A stretch of DNA of 64,000 bases from Viscum album (lineage: Eukaryota > Streptophyta > Magnoliopsida > Santalales > Viscaceae). The stretch covers positions 276,990,250 through 277,054,249 of the forward strand of contig OY728153.1 of NCBI GenBank assembly GCA_963277665.1, read 5' to 3'. The position numbers were made by a program, and so were the translations under genes. The notes under the pieces were generated by a model. That model was not told the DNA's origin, did no database searches, and worked only from the letters and a program-made list of their open reading frames with translations. Below are positions 21,817-34,690 of this stretch, in pieces (the stretch's first letter is position 1; the number at the start of each line of letters is the position of its first letter).

Positions 21817-23689
21817 TGTAAAGACTCGTAAATTCTATATATTTTTGTTTTAAATTATTTGGGATTATTAAGTTATCATGAAACCTGATGGAATGTGATT
21901 CTGATGCCCAGAGTTCCCGTAATGATCCATCGAAAAAATTTTAAGCTTAGAATAGAGCGTGTGAGATGTTTTCATTAAAAAGTAGAATAAATCCTACACG
22001 GGTGTCCAGATCAGAAATCTAAGGGCACCATTGCGCTAAGAATGGTGGGTCTACCCTAGGAACGACTTAATTTTAGTTAGCTCAAGCCTCCAGTGAGAAA
22101 ACCCAAAAATGGAACAACCATAAATACAATAATTAAATAAAATTATTTTATTTTTCAAATTCTTATAACTCATGAATGATGACTCGTATTTTAAATAAGA
22201 TAGAACCACTGAACTCATGAGGGTATTCTTTCCTTAGGAAGATCTAAACATTGGATGGTGCATGCCAACAATGGAAGTTAGATTTTGGCTGTAAATAATA
22301 TAATTAAGTAACAATTATTTTATTGATAAATTCTATAACTCCTAAATGGTAACTAGGATTGGAAATATGAGAGTATCGTTGAGATTGTATGGGCATGTTT
22401 CCCTTAAGTAGATCCTAACCTCAATCGTCACAGGTCGAGGGTGACTTTTAATATATTTGTAACAATTTGTAAGGTACGTTTAGTAAACATGCGGGTAATG
22501 ATTTCTATCTTTTGAATCAATGATCTGAATTGAATTCAGAGGGAAAAGTTGAATCCGTAACACCAATATTCTTTTAATGGAGGGTTAACATCCACCGTAT
22601 TAGGTTGGGTGAAAAAGTTAGTTTTACAGATTTTTTAGAATAATAACATAACATAAGAATGTTGTTTTATTTTTCCTACCAATTGTTGAGAAGCATGGTG
22701 AGACCACTGAGTTGTCGAGCTAATTAATGGATTGACTCTTTGTCATTGAAACCACATAGTTGAGAGTCAACAGGTTGATTCATTAATTAACATCATTAAT
22801 CTCTCGCTGTGTTAGTCACCCTTTCCCCTCTTTTTAAATGAGGCTCGAGCTTGGGTTTTAGACATAGAAGTGAGGATCCTCTAACGAAGTACCGCAACGT
22901 CTTCCACCAAAAAAGAATTAAGTCTTGTATGGCAATGTCGGAGGAATCAAACTGGAAGCGATGAACGCCAGCAGCTTCATCAATCGTGGATTATTATTCC
23001 ACAACTATGACGTCACCTTCGATTCCGAGGTATGGGTTTTTGTATAAATTAATGTGAATTAGTTTCTTTCCCTCAATCTTGAAAACAATGACGAATGTGG
23101 GTCAACCAAAATGAGTTGACTTGCGATTCGTATGAAACTAATGGTGGTTGTTGCAAAAAAAGATTGAATGGGGATTTTGATTTACCTTTTGATTATTGAT
23201 TATCACACCCTCGTTGTGATGCTAATGTGGATGGGGTGTTCCAAACGAACATGTCCTAGACCCTCCACCACTTTGATCTTTTTTGAGTTCATCATGAGAA
23301 ACTAGAAAACATTGTGTATAGATGATGTCGGGAGCCACGCAACATTGGAAGTATCCCATTAGGCTCGTAGGTACTTTCCGAAGGGAAAATGGACCACTGG
23401 AGCTCACCTGGTGGCTAGAGAAAGCCCCTCCGGTGTGGCCCTGGTGACCAGCACAGGTGGGCGAGGATAGTGGCCAATGCTCACCGGCCATAGAGGAATG
23501 GTGGCGCCCATAGGTTCAATGGTGGAGAACAGGGGCAGGCGGCTGTGGGAGCAGCTGGGTGGTGCACCATCATGCACCACGGTGGAGGGGACCTGCACCC
23601 CGTGGGTCCCATTGACAGGGGACACCACCACGTGGCACCGTTGTTACATTCAAACAGACCATTGGTATGTTAAAGAGGGGAGTTGCGCG

Positions 23690-23870
23690 ACCCCCACGCG
23701 GGTCGTGTCCAACCGTCGGTCTGGTCTAGTCTGCAGACCAATGGGCCAAGCCCGCCACAGCCTAGATAGTTCAGGCAGGGCCAGGTTAGACCCAGAATAG
23801 GTCAGGTCAACCCGACCCTAGTTGGGTCGGGCCGACAGGTTCGAGTCCGACACAGACTCTCTTTGGCCTA
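23690..23870 (+). repeat. GC-rich island in E2 3' LTR
   Basis: Degenerate GGGTC/CGACC repeats ('gggtcgggccgacaggttcg') between the LTR middle and the 25-bp array, at the same relative position as in the other LTRs. Confidence 0.6.
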
Positions 23871-24253
23871 TTTTTTCTTAAAGGACGGTATCTCACAAAC
23901 CAGACGTCTGTTTGTAGAACCGTCTGCAGATCTGAAATATTTGGAGCGAGATAGTCCTTTTAAGAAACTCCACTTGAGTTTTGGGGTATTTTTGTGTACA
24001 ACTAGGTTGAATCGTACAAAAATCTAACCAGACCCTTGACCAAAAATTCTTATAACTCTCAGACCGGGCATCCGATTGACGCGCCATCTGTTGCATTGGA
24101 ACCCTTATGACATGACAGATCATTGGGTTAATTGAATATAGGACTTAATTCCAGTTGAATTAATACCAATATCTTGATGATTGGATCCTCTCAGAATAAA
24201 GCTTACTATGTACAAGAATCCAGTGGCTGGCTGAGACATGATGAATGAATAGT

Positions 24254-24453
24254 GATCTTGTGTGGATCAGTACCGACCGATCCTGTGTGGATCTGAACCT
24301 AGTGATACACTGTGGATCAGTACCTAAAGATCCTATGTGGATTAGGACCAAGAAATCCTATGTGGATCAGCACCTAGTGATCCTGTGTGGATCAGCACCT
24401 CATGATCTGTTGTGTATCAGCACCGAGCGATCGAGTGTGGATTATCAGTAGAG
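24254..24453 (+). repeat. 25-bp tandem array, seven copies plus one diverged
   Basis: Contiguous 25-bp units from 24254 to 24428, then a diverged unit to 24453. It is the shortest array of the four, which shows copy-number change between LTRs. Confidence 0.9.
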
Positions 24454-25082
24454 CCCTTGAAAAAATAAGATGATCTAGCTTTATGACTAATCATCTATAC
24501 TTCTGTAATTATGTTATACTTGGTTTGAGTTGAGTATTTTGATTTATGATTTTTTATTGAGACCATGGTTTGTATTTTTCCTCTGTGAAATTCAGAGAGA
24601 CCTTCAGGTGTCTCGAGGTACCTACTGGGTATTGTTATACTCACCCATGCATGGGCTTCGCCAACACCTTGTTGTGTCTTGTGCAGTCAATGAGAAGCTC
24701 AGCTGAGACTGTAGGTTCTAGGACCAGGTGGTACACAGTGGTGTCTGGTTCATGTGGAGATCTGTGAAGATGAGATGTACCCACGCTTCCGGTAGGATCT
24801 TTGGTGGATGATCTCAAGAGATTTTTTCTATTTTTCTATTGTATTGTATCTTTCAGTTGGGCTTGTATTCTAGACCCTTTACATTTACTATACATGTTTA
24901 CTATTGTATTTTTACTACGTTTTTTCATTTTTCCATGTTCTTGGTCTGTGTGTTTGAATGTTCAAAGGCAATGTCTTCATGTTTTACGGAAACACTTTTC
25001 CGGTGCTAGTCTCCAACCCCAGGCCTATGTAAGGCGGGCTTGGGGTAGTCACAATACAGGCCCTGGGGGACGGGTCGTGACA

Positions 25083-26527
25083 TATCCAGGCACTGTTGAG
25101 GTTATAATTTGATCATATGATCACTTCATTTGATCATGTATCACATTTTTACTTTTCATGATCATCCATTCCTCTTGCAATGTCATTTGGATATTCCCTT
25201 GAAAAGATAAATATAATCCTAAATAATTCCATGTAAAAGGTGGGATATTCATATGAATGAGGATATTTTTTTCCATGAAATAACATCTCATTATTTCATG
25301 ATCCATTCATATAATCCAAATAAAGTTAAGATATTCCAGGAATTTATAAAAGAACATTTTCTCTACTGCTCATGAATTTCATTTTTTGTGACAGCTACTT
25401 TCTATGTCACAATTCATCAAATCATCTCATGCATGGTAAAATTTTATTTCATAGGTGAATATGATTTGGTCAACCATGTAATATTGTATTTTCTTGATCA
25501 CTAACATAGGTTAGGATCAATTAATAGAGGTTTTCTTTGATCATCCATGAATTAAATTCAACGAGTGGTAGGATCTGATGGAGTTGGATTAAAGCAATAG
25601 GGTGTGGGTGATCAGATGACCTATATTTATCGCATACAGTGGAGCATTATATATCATACTTTTAAATGATGATGGAATAATAACGTGAGTTTTTCATCCC
25701 ACATCGAACTCTCTATTATTATTTAGAATGATTTATTATCCATATCCTTAGGATACCCATTCGATCTAGCTATAGGGGATTATCACCCACCACACCCTTC
25801 ACATACACACAAGCTTCATCCCAATTGGCCTTTCGGACCCACCCAGTCTTCTAGGTGCTTGTTCCAAAGTGCCTCATACACAGGCGTGTAATGGTGGGCT
25901 TATACCTGGACCAAACCATAAAGCTGGTACTCACAGGATATCCTAGGCTAGGTTATGTTGGGCATGAAAAACCTCATAGTCCCACATGCTCCCTTAGTTG
26001 AGCATGGACTATGTGTATTTTGGTATGGAAATTATTTTTTTATAAGGCCACGATGCTGCTTATTAATATCTAACTGTAGAAATATATTCCATTACAGAAC
26101 TCAAAACCCTTATTCATTTGAAATTCAACCTCAATGAATCATAACATAAGATGAAAAATACTTTTTTCATGTCCATATAAAAATTACTCATGTAATAAAA
26201 AGAATTTCACAATCTTCATAAAATTCATTTTCTTCTCCAAAATTTCCATAAAAATAAGTCCTCAATGTCACATGTCTTCTTCAATATGAACAGTCCAACA
26301 ATTTTCATAATTAAAATGGAAATTTTTTTGATCATTACATCTAATTCCATAAAGTGAAGTAAGAACAATCCAACAATCATAACATTTAACATGGAAATTT
26401 TCAAAATCCTGACATCCAATGTAATCAAGTGAATCCATAAAAGTATTCAAAGAATCACCACTTCAACCGAACTAAGAAAAAATAGATTGAAACATAATTT
26501 AAAAAAAATACAACACTAGGCCCGAAA
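25083..26527 (-). repeat. Left (3') LTR of the old element, truncated at 25083
   Basis: Collinear with 41985-43427, for example 'gatcatgtatcacatttttactt' near 25135 against 'gatcatttagcacatttttactt' near 42022, and 'ttttctttgatcatc' against 'ttttctttgattatc'. Its outer part, equivalent to 40178-41984, is missing; E2 ends exactly where it begins. On the minus strand it would start near 26527. Small open frames in it have no recognisable product. Confidence 0.55.
26291..26440 (-). repeat. Two-copy 75-bp tandem repeat
   Basis: Units at 26291-26365 and 26366-26440 share 'ccaacaat...catggaaatttt...acatc.aat'. The period of 75 keeps frame; on the minus strand each copy reads a short C/D-rich segment ('NFHVKCYDCW', 'NFHFNYENCW'). 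The right LTR seems to hold only one copy near 43190. Coding is doubtful. Confidence 0.5.
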
Positions 26528-26541
26528 ATATCCACTATTTA
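26528..26541 (-). other. Possible purine tract of the old element
   Basis: Just inside the left LTR the minus strand reads 'ataaatagtggatat', comparable to the 'aagtgggagat' tract before TGTTGG LTR starts in copia-type elements. Decayed and uncertain. Confidence 0.3.
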
Positions 26542-28815
26542 TTTTTTGGTCAATATATCTTATCATATTTAAAAGTCATTGATTTTACTCAAACATTATT
26601 ACCCTTATTAAAAATAAAATGAATGGGGTATGTGGGGGGATTCTAATCTCATTTTTACCTTTGAAAAAATATTTTTCCCCTTATATGAAAACTTGATGAT
26701 AACTTCTAAGAGTGGAATGATCTCACATGGTATACATAGAAAATATCATTTAGGTAATAATCTTTGCATCTACATGGTGTAACCTAGTATTGAAAAAAAT
26801 AATTACATCCATGGTTGTAATTATATCTATTAACAACCATGCATGTGAAATCTTGTTCAGAGATTATAAATTCTCATTAAAGTTATTAGAAATAACCAGA
26901 TTCATTAGTAAAATTCTATTTCTTGCACACACATCGAAAAATAAATTAGAAAAGTTCTTGTGAAGAAGATATATCTCCCCTTTTATCTCATGTTGATATA
27001 AATCTATAACCCCCTTAATTGGTATTTGTAATACAATTAAGAATACGATTTGAAAGTGTGACTGACATACCTAGTATTAAATTTTTCTAAATCTATTTAC
27101 AGGTTCCACATTCTCTATATTATGATGATTTAATATATTTTTATCAGGAATTTTTCCCCTTAAAGGATTTATCGGTCTCCTTGTTAGTAAAAAATAATTA
27201 ATATATAAGGGAATAAGGAGGGAACTTCTTGCCCATCAAGAATAACATTCAAGTTAGAGACAACACTTATCCTAGGTCTTTAATTTCTCCAAATATCATC
27301 CTTTAATTTGTGTGAAGTATCATTTTTTATTTTATTCATTCAATTACATGTGGTATCAAGTGATTTGATTTTAATTTTAAATAGCTCCCACTTATTAGAA
27401 ATAATCACCATATAGTTGTCTGGAACATTTTCAGACATAGAACACCTAACACACAAGACACCATCTTTGTGTGGAAAATATTATAATACCTCAATTTTTT
27501 GTAGAAACATTATTTCATTCAACTTAATCATGTTTTTATGCATCCTCCAATAGGTTATCTAATTTCAATTGATTTGGATGGTCAACTAGGTTATTTTTAT
27601 TAAAATTCTCTATATTTTTAGGATATTCACGTGTATTAACAATATTTTAATATTAAAGAACATCCCTTTACCTGAATAGGGAATTTAACATGGTATTATT
27701 TTCATGAATTTCTCAACGTTGTGACCCTTCTAATTAAATATTTTGGCAACTTCTTTTATGCCTTCATTTCTATTTTTTCTTGGACTCTTGGATGAATTTC
27801 TGGCCACGTAATTCTTTGTATTAGAGACTGTTCTCATTTGGTTACCATGAATTCCATTCATTCTTGCTATTTTTATGGAAATAAACTGTTATACCGACAA
27901 TAGTAGTCCTTATTCACATATGTTTTACAACACACAAAAAAAAGAACCAATATCTTCCTAATTTATTTGTATTCTATCCATAAACCTCTATTAATTTTAT
28001 ATTTTCAAAATGAGGATTTTTTTCATGGGGGGTCATGATGTTCTTGGACCATTTATTGCTCCATTTGATATCTGATCATATGTCTCATAATTCATATAAG
28101 AGATAGTTGGTCTAATAGTATTATTTTATTGTTCACATATCGAGATTGACTAATCACCTACTTTCCTTTCCCACCTAATCTTTTGTGGACTTCTCTTCAC
28201 ATAATAAGATTATTTTTTCATTGTATATACGAAAAATAATTATAATAGTTACCAATTCTATGGATGTACACACATAAATCTTTAATGAATTCAAATATAT
28301 TCTTTTAGGTAGATTGTTTTGAATTTTTCTACTATGGTGTAGGTTTTCTCTTTTCGTCAGAATTTATCCCCCTAAATGAAGGCCTTCATTTATTTAATTA
28401 TATTCTCATGTTATTAAAATATTAAAAAGATTCATGAATAAACATTAAACAACACCATTTATATCTTATTAACTCCTTTCTCTTTTTTATGGTTTAATCC
28501 CTTTAGTTTTACCATATTTTGATCCTTTCTACTTTCGAGTGGATCCACAACTCTCTAGGAAACATACTTGTGAATAGTTATTCAATATTATTTTAACATT
28601 CAACCTTGATTTTTGGTATTTAATAACATTACATACTATCCATAATTTTTTAGAGTTTTGATTGAAGCCGATACCTGCACTTAAAATATCATTATTAAAT
28701 AAAATTAGTTTGGGGCAATGAGATACCTTCTTCTGGGAAGAACATGCTATTTCATTAGAGGATGATATCATTTTTATTATGAAATCATTATAATCAATAA
28801 AAACATGAGTGATAT
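26542..28815 (-). other. Interior of the old element, left part; unidentified coding-like remnants
   Basis: No pol domain is visible on either strand. Minus-strand stretches look protein-like: about 27330-27490 ('DGVLCVRCSMSENVPDNY', then 'VIISNKWELFKIKIKSLD') and about 27760-27870 ('NYVARNSSKSPRKNRNEG'). A minus-strand open frame at 28529-28771 (80 codons) has no recognised relatives. These could be gag-type sequence, an extra ORF of the element, or captured host sequence. AT-rich otherwise. Confidence 0.35.
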
Positions 28816-31267
28816 TTTGACTTCCTAGACTCGAGTTACACTCAAAGGAGACCCAAGCCTACTGGTCTACATGGGCTCTATCACATATCCCCAATTGTGG
28901 GAGGATTCTGACTAGAAGAAAGTGAATTGGGTGTGTCATTGGGTAGATTATTCCGTCATTAACATAGTATAACAATTGTAAAATCAATTAAAAAACTGTG
29001 AAAGAAGTATACCAATGAATAGCCAGTGGAAACATAGGTAAATAACCATGAATTTATATCAACACTCAATATGCATAATTGATAATATAAAATAGAAAAT
29101 GAATTCATGTATTCAAAGTAAAAAACATGGATATAAGAAACAAGAAATAGTATATTACAAGATATAAAAAAAAGAAATCAAAATGTAAAAATGTATCTAG
29201 AATCACGATCTCTAGCCAGATAATCTTCTAACAGCTTTATTCTTTGTCAATCTAGATGTCTCACATTATTAATAGGATAATTACCCTTATCTACACTTTC
29301 TTTCATGTAGTATTATCGGGTACCATAGGTGTCCCAGATAGGGTGTGAGATAAATCATAATATTCCATAAACAAAGATGTCTATAAATATCCAGACTGTG
29401 TGTATAACATGTAAGTGTGAATATAAATTAATTTAATGCAGTAATAACCACTATAAAGGGGTCAGATCTGGTTCTTAAAAATAAACCAAGATAACACTAC
29501 ATACTTTGGCCAGTTCTAGAAAAATCTTAAATATTATCAAGGGTCGCAATGGATGGTATAATATTTATAAGGGGTGCCATGAAGTGTATCATAGTATTAT
29601 AGGGGACACCATGCCTGTATCATAGTAGTATAGGGGAATACATGCCTAGTATCATAGTAAGGGATTCTTGGTCGATTTAGTGTCACTTGGGATTCCATGA
29701 CTATGTAGTATCACAATGGGGTCCTTGCCTGTAACATAAGGGACACCACACTCATTTAACAAGGGGGGCCATGCCTATATCATATTTATATAAAGGGACA
29801 TCATATTTTTTCATTAAACATTTATTTAGGGGTCTCCATTCCCATTTAGTAATAAGTAGATGGGTTTCCATTACCATTTAATTATAAAATGCATAAGGTT
29901 CCGCATTCCCATTCATTATAATTCACTAAGGTATTCATTCCAATTCATCTAATTTATTAATGGTTTAATTTCCATTACATTGCATCCTAATTAAATAACC
30001 ATTTTATTTAATAATAACCAAGGTATAATCCATTTCTCATTATCATTTAATACCAATAAGTGAATAATATTTATTCAATTTAAATAAGGTGAAGTGGGAT
30101 TACCACTCACCACTATGAAATTAAAATGTGTATAAGAGTGTTAGCCATGAAATGACACTACATCCATCCATTTAATTTATAATATAAATATTTAGAAGAA
30201 ATACCAAACACTCTGATAGGTTTTTTGGCCACATTAATATTAAAGACATTTAGGCATGTAAGAGGGAACACCGAAGGGGTGGATCTATCCATGTTAGTCG
30301 ATATCAAGGGGTCTAATAAGTTCATTAGCTTCCAAAATGGAAACCAATTTAATAAAATAAAATTTTTGGGGTAACACTCAGTGAAAGAAGTGTGAATCAC
30401 AATATAGTATATTATAAAAAATAAAAACCTGAGGAATAAATCCTATAAAATCTACCTCATACTCATATGATGTGCCTTGTCTAGTTTCATATTTTATTTC
30501 AATCTGTATTGGAAGAAATTTGAAGAACATAACAACATTTAGAAAATATGGCCTATGAGGCTTCACCATGACAACTTCATTGAAGGGATGTGACATGTTG
30601 AGGGGATAAAAATAAATTAATGATCTTATTGAAATGGGTCCAATGAGATGAACAATTATTTGATTGGGACTCCAGATGGACAAAATAGAACAAATACTAT
30701 GGAAGACGGATTTTGGAGCATAATGATGGAGGAAGGATCCCCTGCTTTGCACTGGAGAAGAAATAGTAGGAATGAATATTTAATACATTTTTAAGGGAAT
30801 TTTCAAAAAATATCCCAAAAATAAGCACTACATGGTTCGGTCAAATTGTTGGACAAACTATGTTCCAAATGTGAACTATATTCTATACTAAGGGGGGACC
30901 CGCATGATTTAGCAACACAGTTAGAGAAATGTTGTGAAAATAGTGAAAAACACATCATCAAAAAAGTCTAAATTTTATGAATGGTTGTGTATCCAATTGA
31001 GAAAAATTAGGTAAAATCATGCACCCAACACCTCCCTACTGTCCATCCCTCCACGGTTAGGAGAAAACATGTGGGCTGGGTCAGACGGTTTCTACTAACC
31101 ATGCAGCTTAGTGATTTCCCCCAGTGGCCTAGGTTCGGAGCTCTGAACAATCCCCACACACCCTCAAAACCATTATAACCACAAAGGTAATCCATAACTA
31201 GTCCATAGAAAGCAATTAGATAAAATATAAAAGGATCCATACCTTATATAAAAATGGGGTTCTCACA
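28816..31267 (-). repeat. 3' LTR of the nested minus-strand gypsy
   Basis: On the minus strand it starts 'TGTGAGAACCCC' at 31267 and ends near 28816. It aligns with 36851-39280 throughout, including 'gactagaagaaagtgaa' against 'gactagaagcaagtga' and the short-repeat zone. The apparent minus-strand frames within it (30158-30752, 31007-31240) are LTR sequence. Confidence 0.75.
29560..29990 (-). repeat. Degenerate tandem repeats of about 30 bp in the nested gypsy LTR
   Basis: Read on the plus strand, a series of units starts with 'gggacaccatgcc' or 'ggttccat' followed by 'tatcatagtagtata'-like tails, about 22-34 bases each and around thirteen units. Unit length is irregular. The same zone occurs in the other LTR at 37600-37990. 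Confidence 0.6.
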
Positions 31268-31280
31268 GTCTTCCACTATT
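31268..31280 (-). other. Purine tract of the nested gypsy, decayed
   Basis: The minus strand reads 'aatagtggaagac' immediately before the LTR start TGTGAG, in the place expected for the polypurine tract. Confidence 0.5.
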
Positions 31281-34200
31281 AAGGTAACTCATCCCCATGT
31301 TCGCCTTCAATGGTCGGGAAAACTTCATCTGACAACAACTCCAACCACAGAGAACATACATCTTCCTCTCATTACCATGTCTCATCTTGTACCCAGATGT
31401 GATACCATAACACCCATACTAATGTTCTAAACCAATACTAGATAGCCTTCATGCTTTGATCAACGATACGTATAGGATAATCCTCAATGGAAGCATTTTC
31501 ATCAGGATCTACATCATTGGGATAAAAATTATGAGATGATTCAAAATGATATTGGTGAATCGGTGAAATGTGGATGATTTAATACATAGAACGGTACAAC
31601 TAAGGTAATGACTACTTATAGCTACCAGGTCATCTCTCTCCCAAATCTCAAATGACCTGACAAAGTTTAGTGAATACTTCTCTTACCTCCACATATGTCT
31701 ATTCCCATGTCTGAGTGATACCCTCAAAAATACATGATCTTTGAACTTGAACTCCATTAGTTGTTGACATCGATTAACATATGATTTTTTTTAATACTGT
31801 GTATTAGAAATCCACTTCCTGATCAGCGGAACCTTCTCCAATGTATCTGGAATGAGACACAAACCCAGTAACACTAACTCTCCTACCTCTAACAATCACA
31901 TGGTTTAATAGAATGACCTACCAAATAGGTACTCATAGGGAGATATTTGAATCATCAAATGATAAATATTATTGTAGGTGGACTCGATGAGATGGGTATT
32001 CCTTTCCCAAAAACTTCTGAAATCAAGGAAACATGCTTTGAGCATGTACTATATAACTTTTATAGTCTATTTAGACTAACCATTAAGTTGAGGGTTAACT
32101 GTTGTTCTCTATAGAACATTTTTACCCATGGTCTTCTGAAACCCCTTCCAGAAACATGATGTAAATTAAGGTCACCTATGTGAAATGATAGTACGAGGGA
32201 CCCCGTGACATCGTATAATCCCAATTACATACAATAATTCCATATCATGAATTGAGAGTATCTCTTTGTTATAAAATAAGTGAGTTACATTTCTCTGTCG
32301 ATCCATGACTACCCAAACTACATCGCTACCTCATGGTGACTAGAGTAATCTAATGATAAAATCCATACCAACATCCTCCCATTTATATTCTTGGACTAGT
32401 AATAGATATAAAAATAAATCATGTCTCTAGTGCTCTACAATCACGTGTTGGCTGGTGGGAAACATAGTTATGCAACCTAGTATCTAACACTTCACCCCTT
32501 GCACCAATACTATCAGCGCGTATAAATACACATATGGAAGATACTTGGGTGAACCGCCCACTGGGAAGACCACAAATAATAAATAATATTCTATATCATA
32601 TCAATGGGGAAACAGATAAATTTATGTATATGTAGGATTTCATCATCTCGATCAACCAATCCAGAGATGAGTCCTATCTAGCAATTACCTTTAATTAGAA
32701 CAAGCCCTATGGATATGAAAACTGCATCATCTTCTCCTTCAAAATAACTTAATACATCACTGATAGTGATTCAAGTATATTATTTAAATGATATTATTTA
32801 AAATCTACATGCATCTTAGAAAATAGACACAGAAGCATGAATTATCTAATGGTCACCTATACTACTATCATCTGAGTCTTCCTATTCAGAGCGTTGACAA
32901 TTGCATTGCCTTTCCCAAGTGTATATGAAATCTTGAATTCCAAGTAATATAGATATTCTACCCATATTTTTTCCCGATATTTATGTCTCACTATGTAAAT
33001 ATATACACGAGACTCTTGTGGTCCATAAACACAACAAATTTATCTCCCAGTAGATAATTCATCCAAATCCTCAAGGAATGTACACAAATAGCTAACATTA
33101 TATTGTGAACAAGGTAATTCCTCTCATGAGGCCTCAAATTCCTAGATCTGTATATAATATATCTATCAACATTCATAATCAACTCTCCCAGTCTAATTCC
33201 TGATGCATAATAGAACACTTTATAGCTTATGTTATGATATTGGAAAATTAGAATAGGTGCTGAGATAAGAGTTCCTTTCAACTTCGGAAAGTCCTTCATG
33301 CAATTTTCTGAAAACATGAAATTATCACCCTTCATTGTAAGAAAATTAATAGGTGTAGAAAGGTTTGATTTCTCCTGGATGAAAACCATTAATAACCTAC
33401 TATCCATATGAAACATCAAAATTCAAAGACATTTTTTTGGATGGTCTTAGGAAACCATAGATCTCCCTTTCTCTGGACATTAAAAATTCCAATCTATAAG
33501 ATGATATGAACCTGGAAGATTACTTTTACAATCTAGAAATGAAACATTCTGAGATTAACATAAATATTTTTCTCTTCCAGTGTATTAAAAATGATATCAA
33601 TATGAGTGGCATAGTGATTCTATGTATAAAAATACAATAAAATTTCATCTATGAAAGCCATTAAAAAAGAATCTAGATATGTATGGAAACCCCTATTAAT
33701 ATAATCCATGAATAATTTATTATTTCTCATAAGAAAAAATAGTCTCACAAGATACTCATATAAGATATACCTATTAAAAAATTCCATACTTGGAATATCA
33801 TAATGTCTAAATCAAACCTGATGATATCCCAATATCAGTTTGATATTTGGTAAAACCCTCCCTTCATTGAGTTGGTCAAAAATATCATCTATGTGAGGTA
33901 AAGGTTATGGGGTTTTCACTATATGATGATATAACTTCCAGAAATCCATGAAAAACCAAAAGGTTTTATCCACCTTCATGATCAAATGGGATACTAAACC
34001 CCTCGGAGAAGTATTAGGCTGTATGAAACCATTTACTTCTAAATCATCTATCTTACCTTGAGATAATACAACTCAGTAGTGTCCATCCTATAAGGATTAA
34101 TGGAAACTGGATCATCTCCAAGAACTAGCTCGAATGTAAATTCTTATTCACTCTTAGGTGTAAGTCCTAACATGTAGTTGGGGAAAAAATTCCAGAACAA

Positions 34201-34690
34201 ATTGACCATAGGTGAGAACTCAATTTTATGTATTACTGGATCATTCATGTAATGTATAGTAATTTGGACCATCACTCCACCTATTCCATGACACGCTGGT
34301 CTATCTCTATCATCCTTGACATCACAATTTTCATTTTTGAACATATCTACTACTCCCTAGTGATGTAAATGACACCCTCTATCAATAAAATATTATATAG
34401 GAATGATAAAGAACCAACTAATTTATTCCGAGAATGTTTTCAGAGATAGTAAACTCTAGGAAAAAGAGGTTCCATAAGAAACGATGGATTTCTACCTCAA
34501 GAGGATAGTCTTTTCACTACTATACGCCCTCTGATCATATACCCAATGGTTTATTATGAATCATTAAACCACAAGAATACTCAACATGAAGTATGGGACT
34601 CTCCACAATAGGCACATATATGAAAGAATGTGATGCATTATTATCAAATAAGGAATAAGTGATAGTTGAGGGTACTAGAATTGTACCTCA
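31281..34690 (-). pseudogene. Nested gypsy pol remnant: protease, RT, RNase H, integrase
   Basis: From right to left on the minus strand. Protease near 34615-34671 reads 'LFDNNASHSFIY' (family pattern D-S-G-A-x-H-S-F-I). The RT entry 'NPYRMDTTEL' is near 34090; motif C near 33630-33661 is 'AFIDEILLYF', where the second catalytic Asp of the usual F-I-D-D is Glu. RNase H is well preserved at 32991-33419: 'RSRNLRPHERNYLVHN', 'WMNYLLGDKFVVFMDHKSL'; its first catalytic Asp is Tyr ('YYASGI' for 'CDASGI'). 'LGKGNAIVNALNRK' follows. Integrase at about 32030-32215 has 'HGVPRTIISHR' and 'SCFWKGFQKTMGKNV'. Frameshifts and stops throughout make it nonfunctional. Confidence 0.8.

Larger units (their letters stand above)
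15468..25082 (+). mobile_element. E2: degenerate Ty3/gypsy retrotransposon, same family as E1
   Basis: Left LTR 15468-18238 (truncated at its start), internal region 18239-21816, right LTR 21817-25082. It shares with E1 the PBS, gag start, protease, the RT-removing junction and the RNase H/integrase order. PBS-to-junction length is almost the same in both (about 1907 and 1909 bases). The left LTR begins at the LTR position equivalent to about 12645, fused to the end of the E1 LTR. The right end, 'gggtcgtgaca', is intact. Confidence 0.85.
21817..25082 (+). repeat. E2 3' LTR, full length (3266 bp)
   Basis: The only complete LTR of the E1/E2 pair in the window. It starts TGTAAAGACTC and ends 'gggggacgggtcgtgaca'. 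It has the TATA-like 'tttttaaat' at 22831, a GC-rich island and a seven-copy 25-bp array. The sequence after 25082 belongs to another element. Confidence 0.9.

Noticed and set aside
27345..27360. 'tggtatcaagtg' as a further plus-strand primer-binding site
   Set aside because: It matches only the common core, no LTR end precedes it, and it lies inside the interior of a minus-strand element.
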